The notes beneath the pieces are model-generated. The model saw nothing but the letters and a program-made list of their open reading frames with translations. It searched no databases and was not told the origin of the DNA. From Cephalotus follicularis (Eukaryota; Streptophyta; Magnoliopsida; Oxalidales; Cephalotaceae): DNA of 64,000 nt. This document shows, one piece after another, positions 45,075 through 56,882 of this stretch. The first letter of the stretch is position 1. Every line of letters begins with the position of its first letter. The DNA lies in NCBI GenBank assembly GCA_001972305.1, contig BDDD01000357.1:491772-555771 (forward strand), in the 5' to 3' direction. The translations under genes were made by a program, and so were the position numbers.

Positions 45075-45714
45075 TAGAGTTGCAAGTGGTCCGAGTCAGG
45101 CTGAACCGCGGCCCGGACCGTTCGGGACCGGCGAAAGGCGGTTCGGTTCATGAACCGGCCCGATTTTCTCACGGTCCGGGCCGGTCAGGTTTATGGAGCT
45201 AAAAAGTGATAACCGAACCATCCCGTGAACCTTAACTGTAAGCGAGGCGGGCCGGTTCGGGTCGGTCAGGGCCGGTTCAGTTCATATTGGCGTTGACGTG
45301 TATGATAGGCGTTGACGTCTATCTCCTTATGCGTTGACACATTTGGTTCTTTGCGTTGACATCATAAGCTTCTGTTCAATTTTTGCTTTATTCCCGTTGA
45401 CGCGTATGTATGACGTTGACGCTAATGTCATTTGAGTTGACTTAATTTGCCTTGTGCGTTAACGTCCATTTCAATTTGAGAATCCTTTTGTGTGTGGCTG
45501 TCTTTGGCGTTGACGTGTATCATAGGCGTTGACGTTTATCTCCGGTTCACGGTCCGGTTCGGTCCGGTTCAACAGTTCTGAACACTCTGAATCGGCCCGG
45601 ACCACTCTCAAGGGTCGGTTTAACCACGGGTCTGCCACGTGGCACACGGTCCGGGCCGGTTCAAGGACCACACGGGCCGGTTTCATGGTTTGAACCAGCC
45701 CACTTGCAACTCTA
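45075..45714. mobile_element. hAT-C: 640-bp non-autonomous hAT element carrying a GCGTTGACG array
   Basis: 15-bp perfect terminal inverted repeats TAGAGTTGCAAGTGG, with an 8-bp flanking pair ACTTTAGG / AGTTTAAG (6 of 8 bases). Subterminal regions are rich in CCGGTTCGG-type words. The centre (45289-45540) holds ten GCGTTGACG-like words. No transposase is encoded. Confidence 0.85.
45289..45540 (+). repeat. GCGTTGACG word array inside hAT-C
   Basis: Copies begin at about 45290, 45309, 45331, 45353, 45395, 45414, 45435, 45456, 45507 and 45527. The first and last pairs share the longer unit GGCGTTGACGTGTATSATA. Confidence 0.85.
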
Positions 45715-46527
45715 AGTTTAAGTATCAAAATATTATTGATGTTTTTTAAACACATCAAAAATATTTTTATTTTTAATATAAAATATTTCGATGATATTTT
45801 CACAACGCAATTTTTGTGATACGTCGATCCCGAAGGACGAGGCTAACGCGTTTTCATCTATTCATCTATCATTTACTTGCATAATATATACAAACAATGC
45901 TATAGTTTTTTTAAAAAAAACTTAAAACCATAATGCGGAAACGTCCATTCAAATTTCTTTTATACAATATCAATACATATGTTTCAAATATCTTAAAGGA
46001 AAAACAATCACTTCCATCTCATGAACTTAATACTCATAAATGTTTAATTCACATGTCTAAATACAATTGCAATACAACTATTCATTTCTATATGAGTACT
46101 AAGTCCAACTGATCCCATGCAAATACTGGTACAAGAGATAAAATGAAATTGTCTTCTCAAAATTCATACTGCTACAGGATTCCCATCACTAAAATACTTC
46201 TTCACTCCTCACATTGTCCATCTTGGCCTGATATCTCATCTACAGACAGGCAGGTCGTGAATGGGTCAGCCTACGAGATTGGTAGAATAACTATATATAT
46301 GCAATGAAGTGTACAATATATCAGAGATTTATGCATGTTTATATATATCCCAATTGTTGTCAATTATTCATATGACAACTGTCACATATCGGTTACATAT
46401 GCGATAAGACCAAATCGTAACAAATCATTTCCATACTTCTATCACATCGCTCATACCATGTGTATGAGCACATTCGCACATATACCTATAGAGTTTATCG
46501 ATCTCTCATGCAAATTATGAATCTAGT

Positions 46528-46735
46528 TGCCCATGGATTAGTCCATGAGAGCTCGACATAGATTTCCTAGTTGCTGGTAGATTAGTCTACATGCGCTCAA
46601 CTAAGGTTTCCTAACTGCCTGTGGATTAGTCCATAGGCGCTTATTTAGGTGTTTTTAACTGTCAGTGGATTAGTCCACGGGCACTCAGCTAGATATAGTT
46701 ATCTATGGATTAGTCCACGCTCAACTAGTGCATGT
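46528..46735. repeat. Five tandem ~45-bp units with TGGATTAGTCCA
   Basis: Units of about 42-48 bp, each with a near-palindromic TGGATTAGTCCA followed by a GCGCTCA-like stretch, in the Gypsy-3 LTR. The unit starts are near 46528, 46579, 46614, 46660 and 46700. Confidence 0.8.
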
Positions 46736-47089
46736 AAATCAACTTGTTTAAATATAATGTCAGTAAAGGCAAGCAACTATGTCTAGTCAGAGGGATCGGT
46801 TGAACATAGTCAATGCCTAACATGCATGAACTAGAAATTACTGTTAGATCACTCTAATAGGTTCAAACCACACAATCAAAGTCATACCATATCATACAAT
46901 GCCATACCATGAAAACCGTAGACGTCCATAGTCGATTCAACGACAAAACCATTGAAAATCATTATACAAATTCTTTTCTGGCCGATCTACAGCAAAGCCT
47001 TTAAAAAGGGTTAGTAAAACTCATCATTTTTCCATAACCATCCACTTTCCATTTAAAACCGTGTAGGGCATATACACTAATGACCTCAA

Positions 47090-47775
47090 GGTTGGCGTCA
47101 ATGTTTAACTCTTGGATGTTGACGTCATGAGATGAACGTCGACTCCTTGAGTACAAAACCATATAATAACTATTTAGGAAAAACGCATCAACATTCCCAA
47201 GGTGGGAGTTGTCATCAAGGGTCCATGATCTAGACAAAAGCTATAGGATAAGCGTTGAAAAATGACATCTCGATGGTTGAAAACCAAGGACGGACTTACA
47301 CCTCAAAACTCATTTCATTTTGGTGTATAAAAAAGGGGCGAGGATTGATTCATGATCAATTCATGCTTAATAGGATGTTTAAACCTTCTTTGAAATCATG
47401 TGCAAGCCTAAGAAAGATCATGCAAGAAATTCGTTTAGAAAAGTTTTTTAAACTTTGAGAAGAAATTCCTCAAATTTTTGAAACAGGAAAGACATCGATG
47501 CTTTTTAAAGAAAGCGTCAATGCTTTCCAACTTTCCCAAAGGCTAGGAAAACTTAACCAAAAGATGTTGACACTTTCTTAGAAAGGCGTCGATGTCTTTT
47601 GACAGTGCCCCAAATCTTACAGGGCATCACCAAATGCGCCAACGCTTAAGAAAAACGTCGATGCATTTTGGGTTGCAATCTTTTTTCCTTTTCCAGATAA
47701 AACAATATGTGGAAGCCATGGGAAGGTATCGATGTTTTGCTGAACAATAGTGCCGATGTTTAAGAAAAGCGTTGA
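47090..47775. repeat. GTCGAC/ATCGAT-type word array in the Gypsy-3 LTR
   Basis: About eleven words such as GCGTCAATG, TGTTGACGTC, ACGTCGACTC, GACATCGATGC, GCGTCGATGTC, ACGTCGATGC and GCGTTGACTG, in a first cluster near 47090-47150 and a second at 47490-47775. Confidence 0.75.
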
Positions 47776-48380
47776 CTGTAGGTTACCCAGAAAATGTAGG
47801 ATACTGCATTTTAAATCCATTGCCTTCAAGTCCATTCCAAATCAACTTCTCAGTTCATTCAAAACTTTAACAAAGTTCTAAAACCTTCCTTTAACACATT
47901 TAAACCATTTTCAATACATTAAAACCATGCCCTCATATTCTAGGTCATAAAACTTTAATTCGATCTTTGAAACCCTTCTTATAATCCGTTTGAAACGAAA
48001 CTTTGAGCAACACATCTAGGCATGTCTAAGGACAATATATCTCAATTTGAAATCATTTGGACCACAAAAGGGTCACCAAATCAAAAAGGGTATAAACTAG
48101 ATTCAGGTTTCTAAAATTCAATAGAAACCCGTTTAAAATTGTTTAAATCCATTCTACTTGTCCCTAATCACAACCATACACGAGTTCTCATCAAGGCATG
48201 ACAATTTATACATCACTTATCAATTAATCTATACATTTTCCATGAATTCCAAAGGATATAGAAGAGATTTCTAACTTTTTAGAATGAATCCACATAGAAG
48301 CTTGAAGTGATCTCTAACTCGTTCATCCATTCCCGTGCCATCAATTCTATCCATGCCCCAAATCAAGCTCTTCTCATTCC

Positions 48381-48390
48381 CCTCTCTCTT

Positions 48391-48435
<45 letters not shown>
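48381..48435. repeat. (CT)n microsatellite
   Basis: About 55 bp of nearly pure CT with three CTTT interruptions, in the Gypsy-3 LTR. Confidence 0.95.
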
Positions 48436-48436
<1 letters not shown>

Positions 48437-48680
48437 AAAAAATCCAAGCCACAAGTGAGTTATGAGAGATTGTTAAGGCTAAATGCTTATATAGCCAAGC
48501 CCAATTTCGTTCACTTAAAGCCCATAACTTCATCCCTTCACTATGAAAGCCCGTAAATGGCTGAAGTAAATCAAAACACTTGTTCTTTACTCTATCTAAT
48601 ATTATATTCTAATTATGGAACCAATACGCGATATTGGATAAATGACGAATTCTCCATTCTTATGGAAATTGGGTCTCTAC

Positions 48681-48693
48681 ATCCACCCCTCCT
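48681..48693 (-). other. Gypsy-3 polypurine tract
   Basis: The minus strand reads AAGGAGGGGTGGA directly before the LTR start TGTAGAG. Confidence 0.75.
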
Positions 48694-49094
48694 TAAGAAT
48701 TTAGTCCCTAAATTCAACCAAACTAATAGGAACTGAGGGTACTACTACCTATGGTGCTTGACCATATGTCATGCTCTGATCAGTGAAGGATTTTTTTTTG
48801 CTTAAATAAAAAGTCTATCCTCCTTCGTTGTTTTTGATATCTCAGAGGTGTAAATACTTGAGATGTTCTTTAAACTAAAGACTCCATGCCTGATGAAGAA
48901 TAGTTCAAAAAGGAATTATCGATCCCTGGTCATTTCTTGAACACTAAGTCGCGTGTCTGACTTGAATAAAACTCAGAGAATTCAAAGATGAAATAAATCC
49001 CGCAGGAAAATAATATTGAATAAGACAGTCTAATGCTTCCAACTGTTTACATATAACCCTATCCTCAGAACAAAGAATCAATGAATTCATATAT
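48694..49094. other. Junction of Gypsy-3 and Tat-2, unassigned
   Basis: The first ~45 bp are Gypsy-3 3' untranslated sequence. The part next to 49094 should be the Tat-2 3' untranslated region. I cannot place the junction, and I see no Tat LTR here. Confidence 0.4.
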
Positions 49095-49600
49095 TTATTG
49101 GTAATACTTGTGGAGGTGCTTTACATTCCAGATCCGGTTAATCTCTTGGCCCCCCAAGGTTTTCAGCTTGAAAACGCCTAGCCTAAGGACCCTCTTTATT
49201 CTGTAGGGCCCTTCGCACTCTGGAGCTAGCTTTCCTTTAGTTCTTGTTGGGTCAGAGATGCGTGCTCTTCTGAGAACTAAGTCACCTTCTTTTAAGCCTT
49301 TTAGAAGTACTTTCTTGTTATAATAACGACTTATCCTCTGCTAGTAAACGGCTACTCTGGTCACAGTTTTGTCTCTAAGCTCCTCTATTAACTCTAGATT
49401 GTCCCTAAGATGTTCTTCATTGTTTCCTCATCACATGCAGTTACCCTCTCGAAAGGCAAGCCAATTTCCATGGGAATTACTCTGCCTGACCCAAAGCGTA
49501 AGCTAAAAGGGGTCTCCCCAACTGCTATTCTTGGAGTAGTCCTATAACCTTCTAGCACGCTTGGAAACTCTTCTACCCAGTGTCCTTTCGTCAGCTCAAG
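49095..49600 (-). pseudogene. Tat-2 integrase, C-terminal piece
   Basis: Minus strand: KGHWVEEFPSVLEGYRTTPR, GETPFSLRFGSGRVIPMEIGLP, a decayed stretch, then ISRYYNKKVLLKGLKEGDLV, RARISDPTRTKGKLAPECEG, PYRIKRVLRLGVFKLKTLGG and a stop at 49095 after HKYYQ. This is the end of a Tat integrase with its GPYR-type C-terminal domain. It is separated from the core at 52320 by the solo LTR, whose TCAAG duplication marks the cut. Confidence 0.85.
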
Positions 49601-50977
49601 TGTAACACCCTCGAACGGTGGAAGCCCTTACAGGTCATAAAACATAACTTAACAAAACATATGCATAACTTTATTCAAAATACGTGGTGGTCTGAAACAT
49701 AACATATCTAAACATAGTCTGAAAACTTTAACATAAACCGAAATGTTATAATTCGAAACCAAGATCTGTAAAGCATCAAATTGTTCAAAAGACTAGCCCT
49801 AACATGACCATATGACAAAAGAAACATAATGGGATCAACTCCTAGAATCCTCAGACATAGGTGAACACCTCTCATCACACATTCCTACGATGCTCCTGAT
49901 AACATGCCACATGGAAACAAAAACGCAGCTGAGCAAATCTCAGTACGGATATAGAATGTAAAAACAGTAAACGATAATTTAAAAGCAGTAAGATTTCAAA
50001 ATAAACTCAAAATAGAAATCTTAAACAATAATCAGTTTAAACATTCTTTGTAAATCACCTCAGAATTTTCGTATCAAACCAAATCCATAACTTTCAAAAC
50101 ATAAGGCATACATTTCAAAACATAAGTTCCATACTAGCATCATAACATATCACATATCGGAACACATATAAGCAAGGGATTCGCGACGTCCACATGCCAA
50201 ATAGAAAAGACGTGTACGGCACTACACAATCAATTCTCATAACATAACATATCACATATTTCTATGATCGATCCATACACCTCTATCATAAATAACGGAT
50301 CCATAATCCTCCACATAGGATATCATAACATAGAGAGATGCCATGGACTAATCACACCGCCATGGAAAGTGTCATGCCTTCGTGCCAAAGGACATGCCTA
50401 TGATAGGCCTCATAGGTGGGTACAAAAACTCAGTACTTCACCAATTTCAAAACATTGATTTTATCATAATCAATTTTAAACACATATAAAAAGGTTTTCT
50501 GAACATATCCAAAAATCGTTATTGAACGATAGAATTTCACATTGCACATATTTTCATAATCGGAAATCAACTCATTTAATTTCACAATAAAAGAGATGAT
50601 CACATAAAATTTTGTAAACAAATCATAGCTGAATTTAAAAGGTCAGAAATATTTAATCTCATAAAAATATCAAAGCCGACTTTATTTCCAAAACATATCA
50701 AAATCTGAAACATAACAGAGTTCTTAAAACTGAAGTAATATATCAAGGAACGAACATCCGTACCTTATGCGATCACAAAATAACTTACGAATTGATCGAT
50801 AAATTTCTAAACTGCCTCTCGGTAGCACAATTATCTATAAGATACAAAATCGTTCATATAAGGACTTAAAAATAACTGTAGGCATAAATCAGAATTATAA
50901 TGGTGTTTAAAATAGACCCCGATTCAACAGAGGAACAAACGGATAAGAAAATTTGAAAGCAGAAATTTTCTGGACTC

Positions 50978-51170
50978 ACCAGTCGACTGTACAAAATTCC
51001 AGTCGACTGTTTAAGGCATGGCAGTCAACTACACCACATGGCTAGTCGACTACACAAGCAGAACTACAGCCAGCCGACTATGACAGGGATCCAGTCGACT
51101 GTGCAAGGCATAGCATCCGACTGATCAATAAGGGAGCCGACTACTCAATGCATAATAGCCGACTGTTCTA
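50978..51170. repeat. CAGTCGACTG word array in the solo LTR
   Basis: Nine words. Perfect CAGTCGACTG occurs three times (near 50980, 51000 and 51091). The others read AGTCAACTA, AGTCGACTA, GCCGACTA, ATCCGACTG, GCCGACTA and GCCGACTG, at about 20-30-bp spacing. Confidence 0.88.
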
Positions 51171-51362
51171 GACAACAGAACACAAAAGTCTAACAATCCT
51201 ATGCAATTTTTCTGTCAAAACCTGGATATCACCTTACCAGAAGACTATAACCATTTAAATAAGACTCTATAAGGTATGTAAAACAGTAATAGAACACCGA
51301 CAATAAGGGAGGTATGCATACAGAGGCTATACTTAAAAAGAGTGATAAGTTCTAATCAATTG

Positions 51363-51365
<3 letters not shown>

Positions 51366-51428
<63 letters not shown>
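51366..51428. repeat. (TA)n microsatellite
   Basis: About 31 TA units in the solo LTR. Confidence 0.95.
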
Positions 51429-51429
<1 letters not shown>

Positions 51430-52319
51430 CCAGATTACTGTCAAAATACCAATTACCAATTATTAAAACCAGATTACAACTTATACAAGATGCCTATGGG
51501 CTGGTTCACAGACTCAGAAACAATAACAAAGCATAATGTGGCAGAAATCAAAAAGGAAGTTCTAACAGCCTATATGAACATACAATTTGATAACAAAACA
51601 GGACGAATCATCTCACAAAATAAGATAACTAACCTGCAATGGTGACACAGAAACCGTAGAAGGAACACAACAATTCCCAAGACTTACATGGTTGTTCAAC
51701 AGGAAAAGAGAAAGGACGATACAAGGATTTAACAGTCTATCTATGGAGTGTACAATAACAAACCATCTACAAATTGAAACATGAAGCACAAACCTGATTT
51801 GATGAAGCAATTGCACGAAGAACAAAATGAATTCTCAAACTTGCAGGTCGGTGCTTCATAGGCGAGAGAAAAAGGAGATATATGGCATAAAGAGTGACTA
51901 ACAGCATACTTAAACAGAAAAAGGGAGTTGATTTCGGCTGGGATAAAGAAAAAGGAAACAAACTCGGGCAGGATAAGGAAATGAGGAGGATTTTTGGGTG
52001 AGATGGAGAGGAAGAAGGAGAGATTACGAGAGAGAGGGACATAGGAAAGAGAGAAAATCGGGTTTGGGAGAGATATGGGAGAGAGAAAAGAAATAAAATA
52101 AATGATTTGTTTTTAAAAAAACTGATTTACATAAAATAAAATTTAATTAGAATAAAATAAATTTTACCCATTCATATTCACATACTAACATATACCCAAA
52201 ATTGCTAATGCTGGTATCAGTCAGCCCAAAACACATAGACCAAAAATAAAGTAGAGAGACTACTTAACAAAACAGGTTAAAAGCCCAAAAATATACGAAC
52301 GAACAAACAGGGTATTACA

Positions 52320-52511
52320 TCAAGTCTGTGCTTTAGACCAGTCGATATCTCTCTGTTTATTATCTCTGCTTGACCATTGCTTTGTGAGTAGGTTACATAA
52401 GCCAAACGATGTTCTATATTCCATATTTTGTAAAATTCTCTAAAGGCTTCAACATCAAACTGCTTGCCATTGTCAGACACTAGAATTTACGGTACTTTGA
52501 ATATGCAAATT
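52320..52511 (-). pseudogene. Tat-2 integrase, core piece
   Basis: Minus strand: VSDNGKQFDVEAFREF, then HRLAYVTYSQSNGQAEIINR, with the second catalytic Asp (SDNG) and the Glu (GQAE) of the integrase core. It is bounded by the solo LTR on the left and Copia-4 on the right. The first catalytic Asp is in the piece at 61844-61980. Confidence 0.88.
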
Positions 52512-54221
52512 TGTTGGAATTGGTAGTGCATAGAAACACTAGTATGGAAAAGAAAAAAGCTAGCATGCAAATTAGGTTTCAAAATTCTACACAAAACCAA
52601 TCCTTCTCCAATGATCATTGATGCTTAAATAAGTTATTAACGTAGTTTAGAAACTCTTTCTAACAAATAGAAGGAGATAGTAACTAACTTGATGGAGTCA
52701 CTCCTTCCTTCAAGTTCCTTTTGGTTTCCAAGGCTAGCTTCCAAGTAGAGAAAGTCCTCTAAAGCTATCCACACCAAGATGATCTCCATTCTCCAACTTT
52801 TGGACGTGAGAGAAACGTTTTTTTTCTTCTTCTTCTTTTTCCAACTTCTTGGAGCGCCAGATAAAACTCTTTTACTTCACCTCTCAACTTTCTCAAAGTC
52901 GGCTAGCATTAATGAGAAGTGATATTCCTTTTGTCTTATGCTAGTAAGTATCATTAATGATCATTGATGAAAAAGATAAGATTTCCATAATATCTTCCTT
53001 CACTACTTAACCCTTAAGTAATTTAGACATAGTCATTAGTAGATATTAATGTCTCATGAAATCATCTTATGATTTCTATCACGCTTTATAGGAGATCAAC
53101 ACTTGTATTGTGTGTGACTCTTTAAGTTCATAATTACGCTGACTGTAGAATTAAATTATGATTCTCGTAATCATTTAATCAAACATTTTTCATCACATGA
53201 AAACACTTTAATTAACTTTCCCAATTAAAACTCCTTTAATCCTTTTTCATCCAAGATAGTTTATCAATCTACCTCAGGCATTCTACTGATCAATATCGAC
53301 ATCTAGGAATGCATACTGACCCCAGGTAATATGACTTTTCCTTGAACCATAAAATACAGGTTCGTGCATGTTTAATCCTTCCATCGTTAATACTTTAATT
53401 AAACCTAGGGTATGGATTACGTCAAACCCTAATAGTTCAATTAATCGGCACCTTGATATAATGTCATTGACCCTGTCATAATAGAGGTGCCCCTCTAATA
53501 TGAACCAGCAATATCTGAACACTTCCTTCATATCACTGCATTTACCCTGGCCAGGGATTTTCTGCCAATGACCAATCAATATGAGCATTTTTTTTCCTTT
53601 TACTGGGAGTGACAGATCCAATCTTTCTCACTCATCTATCTTTGTCATAAACCTACCATACCCAACCAATACCTGTATACTCTCCATGGTTAGGAGACAT
53701 ATGTAAGCATTGTTAAAGCATAGCATCCTATGCATATGATACAAGTGGTGGTTCATGTCTAAGGACCAATGTTGCACTGTTGCCATCAGGAATGTCCATT
53801 TTACATACAAGTCAAATTCCATTCAGGCATTCCTTCTTGCGAGTCAGCTTCAGTGAACTCATTCACCCATGTGTAATTCCCTTGTCTCAACAAAATGACT
53901 TATGAGATCAGTCGCCCTTTAAACGAGCTGGCATACTACGTGCTGGTTTTATTGGATTAAGCATGCCCTGAGTATTTAATCCTACAACCAGGAAGATTTA
54001 AGAATAAAATTTACATAGGTTCCAATTCTCACTTCTTGATCTCATCAAGAATTTGGTTCCTCCAGTTTTAATCTTCGGACATTCAAATATTAATACATAT
54101 ATTAATACATTAAATGAACTCATAGCCATCATAAATAAATTATTCTTTTTATTGAATATCATTAAAGACAAGTTTACATATTACAAAATATGGCAACTTC
54201 TTACAGGACTTATCTCTAACA
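52512..54221 (-). repeat. Copia-4 3' LTR, 1,710 bp
   Basis: Plus-strand ends TGTTGGAATTGG and CTCTAACA. Aligns end to end with 60147-61843. It contains two minus-strand frames in the same register (53822-53628 and 53621-53283) separated by one stop; the other LTR keeps only the first. Confidence 0.9.
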
Positions 54222-54235
54222 ATCTCATACTAGTA

Positions 54236-55888
54236 CTAAAGCCAGTTGCCATTGTGTCTCATGCCCATCCCCGAGAGATGACACTTGAAGATTCCTCGCG
54301 GCAAAGCTTTAGTCAGAGGGTCTGCTATGTTATCTTCACCTGGAACTCGTTCGATTTTTATATCCCCTCGCTCTACGATTTCTCGTATTAGATGAAAGCG
54401 CTGCAGAATATGTTTTGATCTGGCATATGACCTTGGTTCCTTTGCCTGAGCTATGGCTCCATTATTGTCACAGTATACTGATACCGGGTCTTCAATGGTA
54501 GGAACGACGCCAAGATCAGAGATGAACTTCTTCATTCATACACCTTCTTTAGCTGCTTCAGATGCCACTATATATTCAGCCTCCGTGACTGAATCCACAG
54601 TGGTTGATTGCTTGGAACTCTTCCAGCTCATTGGTCCACCATTTAAGGTGAATATAAACCCTGAGGTTGACTTTGAGTCATCCACATCTGTTTGAAAATT
54701 AAAGTCAGTAAAACCCTGAATATTCAAACCTTGTCCTCCATATACTAGGAACAAATCCTTAGTCATGTTAAGGTACTTTAGGACGTCCTTGACAGCTTTC
54801 CAGTGACTTTCACCTGGATCTGACTGATATCTGCTAGTAACACTTACATCATAAGCAATATCAAGTCTAATGTAGAGCATCGCATACATGATGCTTCCTA
54901 TTGCTGAAAAATAAGGAATATGCATCATCCTCTGAGTCTCTTCAGGTGTCTTAGGAGACATCTATTTAGATAGGGAGATTCCATGACAGAGTGGTATGAA
55001 ACCTCTCTTGGAATTCTCCATACTAAACCGCTTTAGCACTTTGTCAATGTATAAATACTGAGATAATCCAAGCATCCTATTCTGTCTATCTCTATAGACT
55101 TTTATTCCCAAAATATAGGAAGTTTCTCCCAAGAATTTCATGGAGAAAGCTGTGGATAACCATGTATTTACGTCTGAGAGCATATGTATATCATTCCCAA
55201 TGAGTAATATGTTATCGACGTACAAGACTACAAAAGTCACTGAGCTCCCACTTGTCTTCTTGTATACAATAGATTCATCTTGATTCTTTATGAAATCAAA
55301 CTCTTTGATTGCTTCATCGAATCGGATGTTTCATATCCTCAATGCTTGCTTCAGTCCATAAATGGACCTTTGCAGCTTGCACACTTTTTGGTCTTCACCA
55401 TTGTATATGTAACCCTCAGGCTGAGTCATATAGATGTCTCCATCAATGTTTCCATTTAGGAAAGTAGTTTTGACATCCATCTGTCATATCTCATAGTCAT
55501 AGTGCGCAGCTATGGTAAACAGAATTCTTATGGATTTAAGCATGGTTACAGGAGAGAATGTTTCCTCATAGTCTATTCCCTCCCTTTGATTATAGCCTTT
55601 GGCAATAAGCCTAGCTTTGAATGTCTTTACCTTCCCATCATCTCCAATTTTTCTTTTGAAAATCCACTTACACCCTAAGGGTTTGACCCATTCAGGTGCA
55701 TTTGTCAACTTCCAAACACGATTGGAGTACATGGATTCCATTTCAGGATTCATGGCAATAAGCCATTTTTCAGAGTCCTTATCTGATATGACCACTTGGT
55801 AACTCATTGGGTCAGCTTCCATAAAATTTACTTCTTGAGTGCCCTCAATGAGGAAGCTACCATAATATCTGTCAGGTGCTTTAGACAT
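54236..55888 (-). pseudogene. Copia-4 reverse transcriptase and RNase H
   Basis: Minus strand: RT begins with WLIAMNPEMESMYSNRVWKL, PLGCKWIFKRKIG, ARLIAKGYNQREGIDYEETF, SIRILFTIAAHYDYEI and a stop. MDVKTTFLNG and YGLKQA follow. The active-site box is YVDN rather than YVDD in VVLYVDNILLIGND. RNase H reads GFTDFNFQTDVDDSKSTSGF, GGPMSWKSSKQ, TEAEYIVASEAAKEGV, a stop where Trp is expected, YCDNNGAIAQAKE and ADPLTKAL, and ends at 54236, 14 bp before the 3' LTR. Fewer stops than Copia-1, but the active-site Asp is lost. Confidence 0.9.
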
Positions 55889-55900
55889 TCTACCTGACTT

Positions 55901-56872
55901 TCAAGGAGGTTCTTGTGTTATTGTGGGTTGAACTGTTTTTGGTTCGGTAACTTGACTTGATCCAGGTAGATCATCAATTTGTGGTGCTTTAGACTCCTCA
56001 TCAATCTCTACTTGGCTCCCACTATTTCCTTTTGTAAGGAATTCCTTCTCAAGGAACGCAGCATGTCTTGACATGAAGATATTACCTTCGGGAGGAAAGT
56101 AGAAGTAATACCCTTTAGTTTCTTTAGGGTATCCCACAAATTTACATTTTATGGATCTATCTTGTAACTTATCTACATTTGTTTGCTTCACATAAGCAGA
56201 ACAACCCCAAATCTTTAAGAAACCAAAACAGGGTTTCTTGCTTGTCCATATCTCATATGGTGTTTTGGGTGCAGACTTAGTTGGTACCAAGTTTAGGGTA
56301 TGGACTGCAGTCTGCAGAGCATATCCCCAGAAAGATAGTTAAAGATCAGTATGACTCATCATACTACTTACCATGTCTAACAAGATGCGATTCCTTCTTT
56401 CAGATACACCGTTATGCTGTGGTGTACCTGGAGGTGTCCATTGTGAAACAATCCCATTATCTTTGAGATAATCTAAAAATTCTGTGGAGAGGTATTCTCC
56501 ACCATGATCTGATCATATTTTTTGAACTTTTCAAAAGCTTTAGATTTATACCTCATTAGATATAAATAACCATACCGCGAGTGATCGTCAGTAAAGGTTA
56601 CGAAGTAGGGATAACCTCCTCTTGCTGGAACTGTCATATGACCACAGACATCTGTATGTATGAGTTCTAGAAGCTGTGCAAATCTTTCACCCTTTCCTGT
56701 AAAGGGAATTTTAGTCATTTTACCCTTTAGGCAGGGTTCACAAGTTGGATACTTTTCATAATAAGTGATATCAAAATATCTCTTATCAACCAACATGTGA
56801 ACTCTCTTTTCGCCTACATGACGTAATCTGCAATTCCATATGTAGGTTTTATTAAGATCATCTCTCTTTCTT
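55901..56872 (-). pseudogene. Copia-4 integrase
   Basis: The pre-integrase finger is damaged (WNCRLRH for WHxRLGH), with CEPCLKGKMTKIPF intact. The core shows LIHTDVCGHM, GGYPYFVTFTDDHSRYGY and a frameshift after FKKY that scrambles the second Asp (DHGGEYLST is read in the next frame). WTPPGTPQHNG lies further left. The segment 56290-55901 carries KSAPKTPYEIWTSKKP, LKIWGCSAYVKQ and GYPKETKGYYFYFP. There is a stop near 56340. Confidence 0.85.
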
Positions 56873-56882
56873 TTGTTATCTT

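Larger units (their letters stand above)
45815..48680 (-). repeat. Gypsy-3 3' LTR, about 2.87 kb
   Basis: On the minus strand it starts TGTAGAGACCCAATTTCC at 48680, right after a purine tract, and probably ends at ATCACA (45815). The right border is well supported by the tract and by the adjoining GAATTTAGGGACTAAATTC, a hallmark of Del/Tekay elements. The left border is inferred from the terminal dinucleotide and composition. It contains two repeat arrays and a (CT)n run. The rest of the element is missing. Confidence 0.7.
49601..52319. mobile_element. Solo LTR, 2,719 bp, gypsy type
   Basis: Begins TGTAACACCCTCG and ends GGGTATTACA, with a perfect 5-bp duplication TCAAG at 49596-49600 and 52320-52324. 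Such ends are typical of plant Del/Tekay LTRs; orientation is uncertain because both strands start TGTAAYACCC. No coding interior. It interrupts the Tat-2 integrase. Confidence 0.92.

Noticed and set aside
46528..46735. Repeats as a tRNA or snoRNA cluster
   Set aside because: No cloverleaf, A/B box or C/D box signals; the units fit a simple LTR minisatellite.
47001..48556. Short open frames suggesting small genes
   Set aside because: All lie in the Gypsy-3 LTR, overlap repeats and lack homology.
51342..51536. Open frame with a long Tyr-Ile run
   Set aside because: Produced by the (TA)n microsatellite.
53283..53822. Possible extra gene in the Copia-4 LTR (two frames in the same register)
   Set aside because: Interrupted by a stop; the other LTR keeps only the first part, and its similarity is explained by common origin of the two LTRs.
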